Part shown: positions 55,234 through 64,000 of the stretch, piece by piece | How positions within the stretch are numbered: the first letter of the stretch is position 1 | Layout: the number at the start of each line of letters is the position of its first letter | Source of the DNA: Typha latifolia | Taxonomy: Eukaryota; Streptophyta; Magnoliopsida; Poales; Typhaceae | Length of the DNA stretch: 64,000 bases | Direction: 5' to 3' | Assembly (NCBI GenBank): GCA_019914945.1 | Contig: CM034103.1 | Span: 16,706,785-16,770,784 of the forward strand | Position numbers and translations under genes: made by a program | Notes under the pieces: generated by a model | Seen by the model: the letters and a program-made list of their open reading frames with translations, nothing else | Told to the model about the DNA's origin: nothing | Databases searched by the model: none

Positions 55234-58200
55234 ATGCAAGGGGTAAAAGAGGAGGATACGATGATAGGCCCTCTGTTTCCGCGGCTCCATGTGAACGATG
55301 CTGATAAAGGAGGTCCTCGACCTCCTCCCCGGAACAAGATGGCTCTCTATGAGCAGTTCAGCATCCCTTCTCAGAGGTTGAATTCCAAGGCTTCTTCTAT
55401 GTTGCCTCTTCCCCCGCCCAACGCCAGCAACTTGGTCCCTTCCACATCTTCGGGTCAGGTTGTCGTTTGAATTCTTCTTCTTTGCCCAATTCTCCATGAA
55501 TTTAGAATCACAAGCAGCTTATTTCTGCTTCTATAATAAAATATTATGCTTGGTCTATTTTATTTGAGATATTGTGAGGGAATCTTGCTGCTTATGGGAG
55601 TTGTTCCTATAAAATAGAATATTAGCAAGGGTTGGATTATTCCAAAAGCTTGATTTTGGATGTTCTGTGTTACATTTTAACGATAACATGTTTCTTTCTG
55701 TTAGGCTGCGGCATATATAGTTGATATGTCGCTTTTCAGTAATCAGCCTATGAATCCGAGTTTCAACTATTTTCTTATTTTAACCACACTTTCTTATCAC
55801 AGACATTATGCATCCTGATATCTTGTAGTTACAGTTTCAGTAAATATGATTTTTTTGTGGGAGTCTCTGAATACATAGGACATACGAACATTTACTAGGC
55901 TCATCCATTAGTTTAGGTTTAATATTCTCTGGTTTGACAAATTGTCTGACTTTAGGGTTGCGGGCATGAGAGGACTGCTCTTTCTCCATTTTTTGTGACT
56001 CATCACACTTCTATTCATGCTTCTGAGAAGAATAATAGTTGTTCCTCTGATGGGGTGAATCTCAGTGCATCAAGAATGGAGTTTGAGAGAAGACCCATTA
56101 AGTATATCAGTGATAGAAGGACCATTGCAGGATCAGTTAGTGACTGCAGTTCCCGACCACCCCAGGTTTCCAACTTAAAGAACTCTTCTGTGAAAAAGTT
56201 CAGTGATGAGGATGACTTTAGGGTTCCTACATTCGCTCGACCAAGAGATTCTTCTCAATCCAATAAAGATTTACCTGTTGTGGGGCAAGAAAAATTAACT
56301 TCAGTATCTACCAAGAGTTCTCAGAAAGGTTGCTCCACCATGGTTAAATCTTCAATCCAGTGCTCAGATTCTAATGAGAACTTGTTGGTAGGAATTAATC
56401 CTTCGGTTGTAAAGTCTAGAAATTCTCATACAAAGGATGGGGAAAAAGAGCCTGCAGAAAGTTCAGGAATTAAAGAAGCTATAGAGAAGTCTGTATTGAA
56501 TGCAGAACCTGGGGAAAAGTTGCAAAAACAGTCAGGCCTTCATAAAGTTTCTTTAGATAGAGAGTATGCAAGTACTAGAGATGCTTCCGAAATATCAGGG
56601 GATGGAGCTTTAGGGCTGTATCAAGAATATTGTGCTAATGGTGGACTAAGTGAACCAAATAATTCAAACGACATAATTGTTGGAACAGATTGCGGTGCCG
56701 CAAGGATGAGAAATGAGTCATGTTTGAAGGAATCTATCAAGAGAAGTCATAAAACTCTGTTTTTTGCTGATAACCACTGCCAAGGAGGTGATGATAAGGA
56801 AATTCACAGACATGATTTGGGAGATGAAGAACAAAAGGATGAATCATCTGACTCCTTGATGGTGGACTCAGTAACAGGGTTGGAGATATCTCCGGATGAT
56901 ATTGTTGGAGTAATTGGTCCAAAACAATTCTGGAAAGCAAGGAGAGCTATTGTCAAGTAAGTGCAATGCTAATGTTCATTTCTTGCATTTTCTGCTGTAT
57001 AAACAGTAACATCAACAGTATTTGCTTCTCTTGATTTTGTTATATGTTGTTTTTGCTGATTAAGTAGTAGTTGAACTTCTAGCAGCGAAGTAGTAACTCT
57101 CAAAATGTATTGATATCTTGTATCCATATATTGAACATGTGTTTGTTGAGCTGTTTTTCATTCCCTGATCCTTCCTTTAGCTGCGCTTTTCCTGCATTTT
57201 GCTCTCTTTATTCAACACCTCTGATGACTGATCTGTTTTCTGTTTATGATATTTTGTCTTTCCACATTTCATGTAAAGCTTTCCCTATCTTGTCTGATAT
57301 ATTTTATTTTATTATAGACTGCCACCCTCTGTTGTAATGAGTCATAAATACAAATTGAGCAGTATTCTAGCTATCTATATTTCTGGAGAATGTATAAATT
57401 GTGATGATATTGTTGATAATGACTCATTTTGATTCAGTTTCTTTTAGTTCTTACTCTGCTTTCTTTTGTGGTGGTTCTTTGCCACATTTTCTTATTTATA
57501 TCTTAGAGTTTTAAATTTCTCTCTCATGCAGCCAACAGAGGGTTTTTGCATTACAAGTGTTCGAGCTGCATAGATTAATTAAGGTGATTCAAAGATGTCA
57601 GAAGCGTGGTCGTGTTGCTGGCAAATGCTATTTCATGTACATAGACTATATTGCCTACTTAAGCTTTCTCTTTTTTTTTCCCTTTTTAACAGGTTCAGAA
57701 GTTGATTGCAGCATCACCAGATCTACTCCTCGAAAGCAATCCTTATCTTAAGGAATCTTCAACCCTAGCTAAGAATCCTCTACCTGAATGTAATCTTGAA
57801 TCTCAGCCACAGATTCAACAGAAAGATGATGCCCAGAAACCCAAGCAGAAAACAGAATGGCCAAAGGAGAACACTGAAGGAAGCAGACCACTCCCCTCTT
57901 GTGAGGATGGACTCAACCAAAGTCATCATAATAATGTTAGAACAAATGGATCCTATCCCGGAAACCCACCACCACCTGTTCCTATGGCTTCCGAGAACAG
58001 ACAAGGTTCTTGGTGTCTCCAACCAGCTGCAAACCAGTGGTTGTTGCCTGTTTTGTCACCTTCTGAAGGACTTGTCTACAAGCCGTATACTGGTTCTTGT
58101 CCTCCAAATGGTAGTTTTCTGTCTCCTTTTTATGGAGGTTGTATAAGTCTACCTCCTGCAGCTGGAGATTTCACAAATTCAGCTTACAGTGTGTCATCTC

Positions 58201-58685
58201 AGCCACAAAATATGGGTGTTCTTCCTAGTACGCCTGGAATGGCTCCAAACTATTTTCCCCCTTATGGCATTCCAGCAGTGAACCCAGTTATCTCAGCCTC
58301 AGCAGTTGAAGAAATGTGCTGGCTGGGTGGTTCGCGGCCTAGTGGGCAAGCTAAGCAGCACTCTTGGAGCTCATGTAACATGTCGCGTCCAAAGAAGGAT
58401 GCATTCTCAGGACATCCTAAGAGGTCTCAGGCATTAAGAGAAAGTGAGATACAAGGAAGTACTGCAAGTAGTCCTTCAGAGAAGCCACAAGTTGAAGGGA
58501 GAGATTCACTGTCCCTCTTTCCTGTGGCCCCAGCTACAGATGGCTCAACTCACCCTCTAAATAGTGACAGAGACAACCAGACTCGCGTGATTAAGGTTGT
58601 TCCTCATAATGCGAGGTCCGCCACAGAGTCGGCAGCTAGGATCTTCCGGTCAATACAGAGAGAAAGGCAACAGCATGACTTGTGA
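55234..58685 (+). CDS. ELF3: EARLY FLOWERING 3, evening-complex clock protein
   Basis: Four exons (55234-55458, 55956-56956, 57532-57583, 57693-58685) encode 756 residues. ELF3 is the nuclear scaffold of the evening complex with ELF4 and LUX; it gates light input and represses growth and flowering genes. All four conserved blocks are present: [20 protein letters not shown] and [15 protein letters not shown] near the N-terminus; [20 protein letters not shown] through [16 protein letters not shown] and [12 protein letters not shown] (about 387-440), split over exons 2, 3 and 4; [19 protein letters not shown] near 541; and [20 protein letters not shown] (about 722-741) near the C-terminus. Between blocks it is Ser-rich and disordered. 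There is no polyglutamine tract, unlike the Arabidopsis protein. Exon phases join without conflict, including an Asn codon split between exons 2 and 3. Confidence 0.97.
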
Positions 58686-59810
58686 TTCAAATTTCACTTG
58701 GCATGTGGCCGTCAGCTTAGCTGAAGCAAGTGAATGCCAGCTCGAGTTCCTGACCCTTCTCCGGTTCCTTAGTAGTATAGATAGGTAAATCTACTGAACT
58801 TATATCACTTATTTGTAAATATATCATCTGAAATGTATGGGTGTGATATTATGTAGCTTTTTTTTTTCTCTATATGCTGAGAAGAATTATGTATGCTTTT
58901 CCCTGCCATATAGAAGCAATCTTATATACAAATTGAAGAATGTTGTTTGGGTTATGGCCATGATATACCGGAAAACTTGCACACTTAAGCTGGGAATGGC
59001 CATGATGTACAGGAAAAACTTACACAGGTAAGATTTGAGATTGTTCCAGTGACTTGTTGTTGAGGAGTTGTTGCAGTAAATATTCACATGTAACTGTAAC
59101 CCAAATTTTTTATGTAAATGCTTTTCTCTTGCCCATATACTTTCAATTGCTCTTTACCTTTGCACTACAATTCATCCCTTCCTTTTATTCACTCTCCCTT
59201 GAGATTTTTATGCAGTGGGCAGGACGACTCTAATCATAGAAATGAGGTCCAGGCATGATAACATAGAATGCATTGTACCTTTGCATGTTTTATAGAGGGG
59301 TAGATGAACCATTGTTCTTATACTTTACTCGGAGTTCGGTTGTTCTTCTCAGGTCATCTTCTCTGGGATCGGGATACGATGCGTGCTACGCTGTTTTAGC
59401 TTTTTCTGGCTTCTCTGTGGAGAAACGATTCATACCAAATCAACGTCACTATTCCGCAAATAACCGAACTGTCAACAACTTTTACCTTTTCCAAAGACTG
59501 ACAATACGAGGGAGGGAGTGTCGGATAACAATTGTGTTGCACCAGAGACTGGAGATGACGGACTTGAACGGCATTTTAGGAAATTTTTATCCTAGCAAAA
59601 CACCTGCAGCCATATTAGCGAATTCGATACTAAGCAACACATTAACCGACACAGAGAAAAAGAACTAGTAGAGTGCTACTACATAATTCAGCCAAAAGGG
59701 GATAATTTAGCTGTTTTACACCCCACGGTTTGAAGTTTGAACTAATTTGAGTAAATATGAGAGAAAATCAAAGTAAGTCTTGCAGCTCTACCATCGGAAT
59801 CTCCGACCAC
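58686..59810. other. ELF3 3' UTR meeting the Sec61 beta 3' flank
   Basis: Convergent gene ends. The left part is the presumed ELF3 3' UTR and carries a short direct repeat; the right part is the presumed Sec61 beta 3' UTR. An open frame at 59273-59668 matches no family and is probably chance. Confidence 0.55.
58954..59027 (+). repeat. Short tandem duplication in ELF3 3' UTR
   Basis: Two copies of a word of about 31 bases, starting ATGGCCATGAT at 58954 and 58996 (42 bases apart), both continuing A/GTAC-GGAAAA-CTT-CACA. Differences are a few substitutions and one indel. Confidence 0.8.
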
Positions 59811-60053
59811 CTACTGGGGGCCTCGGTAGAGCTTACCAAAGACGTGCAAAACTGCAACAACGGCAATGAAGCCTATGCTCATTATGAGGACTGTGTTGGG
59901 GGACATCTTGCGCCCCGCAGTCTCGTCGGTGTAGAACTGGAGCATCGTGTTTGCACCTCCCGCCGCACCGCTGCCACCAGTCGTCCTCCGCCTCCGCAGG
60001 CCTGCAGCAGCTGCCGCACTTCCCCTCGGTGGTGCATCGCCATTCGCCACCAT
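59811..60053 (-). CDS. SEC61B: Sec61 beta subunit of the ER translocon
   Basis: 80 residues in one coding exon. Sec61 beta is the small tail-anchored subunit of the Sec61 channel, which moves nascent proteins into the ER. The N-terminus is Ala/Gly-rich with RRRRTTGG, followed by the conserved [18 protein letters not shown]. One membrane helix, [20 protein letters not shown] (about 54-73), is followed by a very short luminal end, KLYRGPQ. The length fits the family. The start at 60053 was chosen because a splice acceptor (CTTCTACAG) lies just upstream on the transcript, so the longer in-frame extension to 60161 is intronic leader sequence. A leader exon probably lies near 60855-61020, with donor GTGCGT. 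Confidence 0.95.
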   Translation of the reverse strand: MVANGDAPPRGSAAAAAGLRRRRTTGGSGAAGGANTMLQFYTDETAGRKMSPNTVLIMSIGFIAVVAVLHVFGKLYRGPQ

Positions 60054-61803
60054 CTTTACTTCAATCGTCTGTAGAAGAGAAAGCATGAAACTTTTCACCA
60101 TGGAAGGCATGACAACCATTAAATTATCTCGAATGTTAACATGAGCAGATAAAGAAGGCATACGCCTAAGCCAACTCTAAAGGATAACATATCATCTAAT
60201 GGAAATTCTAAACGTAACAAGTTCGCTATCAATAGGAAGAATGGATATGCGGCAATGCTTTCTTTGTTGTAATTAGCAAATTGGAGACTCTCTAAATGCT
60301 CGTAGCATTAGATCAAACCTATGTTTGACAAATGGACAGAAATTCTAGATATTCAACTATAGATAATTTGCATCTTCCTCAAAAGAACACACATGCGCAC
60401 TAATCGTGATTTAGCTATGAAATTTGTGCATCTCATCACCAGCATGATTTGAGCACTGCCATGCTTTGGTCGGAATATTTTATTTTTCATACCAATCACC
60501 ATAGCAAAAGCTTTTTTAGAATTACAATTTTCTAACAAACGCACCTCTAGAACATACAGATCCATCTTTTGCGGAGGAACCAATCGAAAATAAGCAGCAC
60601 GGAATTTAGTAATCTAAACAGTACAATGCACATAATCGGGAGAAACAAGAATGAGACAAACAAAGTAAACCGATCGCATAATTTTTTTTTCAAACAAAAA
60701 GACATCTGGAAGAACCACTAATAGAAGAAAATTGCGGATCTCCTTAAATAAATGATCATAAAATTCCTGGGAGAAAAAGGCAACGGAAACACAGATCAAG
60801 TGCCGATCAAACGAGAGAAACAAAGATCTGGCGACGGAGGTGCCTGATACGCACCCTAAACCCTGACGAGCTTGCGCTGCGGAGATCGGATGAAAGGAGG
60901 GGAAGAAGGGAGGAGGAGGAGAAGAAGGCGTTGTCGAAGAGCTCGCGGAAAGAAACTTACGCACGCATCCAAGCGTTTTTTTTCTCCTAGCCTGCGTTCC
61001 GGCGCAACACAACTCCCTTAAAAATAGACAAAGATAATACTTGTGCAGCTGTAAATGGGCCAGCCTGATTGGTGAACCCCAATAATTTAAAGGCCTGTAG
61101 TAGTACTATCATCTCCTTTGCTAAAGGCCCAAATTTTCTTTTTTGAATCCAGAAAGAACTCGTCTGGGATTAGTAGTAAAGCTGGGCAGTTACTCTTCCT
61201 TTCTCTTTAATAATGATAAACGTAAGTTTTGGGTATTGTAATTATCGTGGAGTAAGCAATCCACGCTTACATGGGCATGGATTTTATTAGCATCGGTTGT
61301 TTTTGCTTAATATTTGATTAAAAAGGTTATTAAGACAGAATCAAAGCAGGCAAGGGAGGACTTCTAGCTGGAGATGAGCACTTTCAAAGGTGAAGTGAAC
61401 GATTGGAAAAACACTAAATAAATCTCTGGCAAATTCTGTTAGCTTACTAGGTGACAGTCGATATTATGTCGTTAAAAAAGTTAGTGCGCTCAGTGGCCAT
61501 TTTGCGAAATTAATGAGAGAATTGGTTTCCAAATGGTTCATCTGCAAAACTATTTTAACAACAGTAGGCACAATTTTTTTGCAATGAAACAGGGGCTACA
61601 GAACATCCATTCCAGCTTGCCAGGCTATGAGTCAAGCACGCAGTTGTTTCTTTCATAATAACAAATGGTCTTACTTGCACCAAAAGAAATGAAAAGATGA
61701 GAAAGAAAAATTTAAGGTCAAAACATACAGCATTCATTGACATTCAATCCACAAAATAGAGAAATAGATATACTTGTGGCTTACGTCCCTTCTGCACCAG
61801 TGC
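60054..61803. other. Sec61 beta leader intron/promoter and VTI1 3' flank
   Basis: Bases from about 60070 to 60854 look like a leader intron of the leftward Sec61 beta gene. About 60855-61020 is GC-rich and fits its first untranslated exon. The rest is AT-rich intergenic DNA and the presumed 3' UTR of the v-SNARE gene. The open frames here match no family. Confidence 0.5.
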
Positions 61804-63905
61804 TTAATGAGCAAGCTTATAGTACAGTATCAGAAAAATGGCCAATACCAGGGCTACGATTACACTCCCAATAATCCATTTGTTCCTGTCCATTCTTCTT
61901 GACATGGCTGATAGTATTCTTTTGCTCTTGCCGATGTTATCGTCCACCCCATGTAGCTGAAAATTGAAAAGAGAAGCAATTAACGACACATGCAACCAAT
62001 AAGAACATAACATCAAACAATCAGACCAATGTCAGGATTTCATGTTAGACTAATGATTCTGCACTATGAGCTGTGAACCTTAAGAATAGTGTGCATCAAC
62101 TCGCACTTGTAACCTGGAAGCAATTTTTATTAATATTATTAAATCACACATTTCTAGTTCAACCAACTTCAAATAGAAAATCATACTATTTTCAAACTAT
62201 ACTTTTTGGATGACGCTTCTATGCTCATCACGTCAAATAAGACTGAGATGTGGGCTATGATTGATTTACTAAAATTCTTCATCCTTTTTGAACCAGGTCA
62301 ACTAAGATCGATTCTATCAATGCTTAACATAACCCCAAACTCTAGTTTACAAAGCTAATTCTCCAATGACACCTTTCCCACAGTGTCAAATATCCAAAAT
62401 GGAATATCAGGAAACTCAAAAAGCTTGCGGCCTAGTGTAAACAACTAACTACTACTAAGGAAAAGAATGAGCATACTGTATTATGAGCATGTAAGAGTGA
62501 CTGCCGTTGTTGATGCAGGTCCTGAAGAATTGATACACCAAGTTCTTCTGTCTCCAACATAGTTCTTCGGGACTCTTTAATTCTATCAGTTGATTGATTC
62601 AATCTTTCTGTTGACATTAGCAATCTTCCCCTTTGATCAGTAGTCACCTGCACCATACAATGACCAATAGCATGAAACAAATAAGGAAAAGGAATTAGTT
62701 CCCAACTCAGCAGTAAAGCATTAGCGAGCATCTATATTACGTCAGAAAGTACTATAGGAGGATGCAGCACCTTGAAAAATCCTTCTACAGCATTGCTGGT
62801 ATTAGGAGTATGTAAAATTACCACTGTTAGCAAGGACAGAGAAGACATAGGGTAGACAATATTTGAGATGATGGCTACATATCTTAGTATATAGGACAAA
62901 AAAATGTTCTTGGTTGTCATAAATTCCATTTGTATCTGAAGAAACAACTGAAACTAGAATATCCATATTACTAGCCTAGGTTGCCGTGTGAGAAGGATGT
63001 AAACTATTCCACATGCATTTCTCAATGCAAAAGTAAGAGGAGAGTTATTGCACTACGCGGTCCGGCAAAGACAAATATTTCTTGCAGTATTCAATATACG
63101 ATTTTAGTAGAGAATTATGAGTACACATTATCTAAGACAGCCAAAGGATCTCGCTAACAGGTAAACCACTTCAGACAACCAATGTAATGGAAATGAAGAC
63201 TATACTGTGAAAGAGTATTTAAAATGCTCAAACATTAGCAGAACAAATCTACCTAATGACTAGCTTAATTAGCTTTCAAAGGATGGGCCACGAGGAGGCG
63301 AATCACTAGCTTAGTTAGCTTTCAAGAGATATACTTATATGATATTGTCCATCAATCCTCTCTACTGCTCAATGCAACTATTACAAAGGGTAGGATACAA
63401 CACGTCAGCACTAGATCTGGTTATGTATTATGAGAGGTTCCCGAAACATTTTGGACAACTGCAAGCAAAGAAGAAGACACAGGGACTACAAGAGGAATCA
63501 GCACAATTTGCTTTAGAAATTCAAAATTATAGATATATCTGTACCATGGGAGAAAAGAGTGCCTCAGCTTACCGCCAGTGTATCTGCCATTCCCGATTCC
63601 AACAACTCCTCTCTTGTCGCCTGGTTAGGATTAGTAGTTGTAATCCTTTTAAGCTCACTCTTCAAGTTGTTCAGATCAGACTTATACTCCCTCAACTTCG
63701 CCAGCAATCCAGCCTTCACGCTAGGTTGCAAGCTTCTAGCCTCGAGATCCATCTTGCGAATCTGGAAATGTCACACAAAAATCATGTAAAGATCATCCTA
63801 CCTAACCTAACCAATGCTCGCTATAAAATTGTCAAATTAATTCTACCAGAGCTTCCGCATCCTCTAATCCGGATTTGATTGCAGAAACCTTCTGCTTCCT
63901 TTGCT
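61804..63905 (-). CDS. VTI11: VTI1-type v-SNARE (Qb), 5' end outside the window
   Basis: Four exons are visible (63905-63847, 63761-63573, 62647-62477, 61956-61804), coding about the last 190 residues. The exon with the start codon lies beyond base 64000. VTI1 proteins are Qb-SNAREs for Golgi-to-vacuole and endosomal fusion. Visible blocks are KQKVSAIKSGLEDAEALIRK, MDLEARSL and LREYKSDLNNLKSELKRIT of the N-terminal bundle. The SNARE motif follows, DQRGRLLMSTERLNQSTDRI through ETEELGVSILQDLHQQRQSL and LHGVDDNIGKSKRILSAMSR, with Gln as the central-layer residue in the ILQDLHQQRQ region. A C-terminal membrane anchor, WIIGSVIVALVLAIFLILYY, is followed by KLAH. Phases join cleanly. VTI11 versus VTI12 cannot be decided without the start and a tree. 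Confidence 0.93.
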
Positions 63906-64000
63906 CTGAGAAAAAATAAAAAGAAAAAAGATTGATAGATCTGTATTAGATTGACGGCATGCAAAATTAGATAAAAGCACGTGTAGAACAAAATCATCTC

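Noticed and set aside
59273..59668. 131-codon frame between ELF3 and Sec61 beta
   Set aside because: No recognisable family, located in the convergent 3' UTR region, no supporting splice or composition signal.
59811..60161. Longer Sec61 beta start at 60161
   Set aside because: A clear splice acceptor lies between it and the conserved MVANGD start, so the extra codons are intronic.
60614..61012. 132-codon minus-strand frame upstream of Sec61 beta
   Set aside because: It spans the presumed leader exon and intron of Sec61 beta; the sequence is low complexity and matches nothing.

Overview
The window is plant nuclear DNA, most likely from a commelinid monocot; a palm-like genome is my best guess. 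All genes are split by GT-AG introns. Long AT-rich gene-free stretches alternate with GC-rich 5' coding ends, and the proteins are plant-specific families (LOG, IQM, IQD, ELF3, DUF3511, NIPA9). Exon boundaries were assembled by hand from open frames, GT/AG sites and codon phase. Every complete model keeps one uninterrupted frame. UTR limits are estimates.

Left part (1-9 kb, minus strand): a decayed, edge-truncated copy of a mitochondrial coenzyme A carrier gene (1-1796), the spliceosomal protein MFAP1 (2735-4400), then the intact carrier gene (5764-8457). The two carrier copies also match in introns and in a short 5' flank, so this is a local duplication with MFAP1 between the copies.

Second part (10-21 kb, plus strand): two calmodulin-binding IQ-motif genes in a row, an IQM protein (11925-14502) and an IQD protein (15672-17755), then a LOG-type cytokinin-activating enzyme (19108-21059).

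Middle (23-42 kb): a 14-exon casein kinase 1-like gene (23524-29066, minus), a NIPA9-type magnesium transporter (30814-36158, minus), a small DUF3511 gene diverging from it (37397-37747, plus), and N-myristoyltransferase NMT1 (41101-42399, minus). Two MITE-like inverted-repeat elements lie here, one inside a NIPA9 intron.

Gene-poor part (42.7-50.8 kb): no coding gene recognised. It holds a GC-rich island with a palindromic G-box and leads into a bHLH87-like transcription factor (50861-52192, plus).

Right part (54-64 kb): the circadian evening-complex gene ELF3 (55234-58685, plus), Sec61 beta (59811-60053, minus) and the 3' part of a VTI1-type v-SNARE (61804-63905, minus), whose first exon(s) lie beyond the window.

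The genes are mostly housekeeping or signalling loci and do not form a shared pathway. I found no clearly new multi-gene system. The points most worth a second look are the apparent ancient gene order (LOG-NIPA9-DUF3511, CK1-NMT, IQM-IQD), the carrier duplication and pseudogene, the GC island and upstream ORF in front of the bHLH gene, and the ELF3 protein without a polyglutamine tract.
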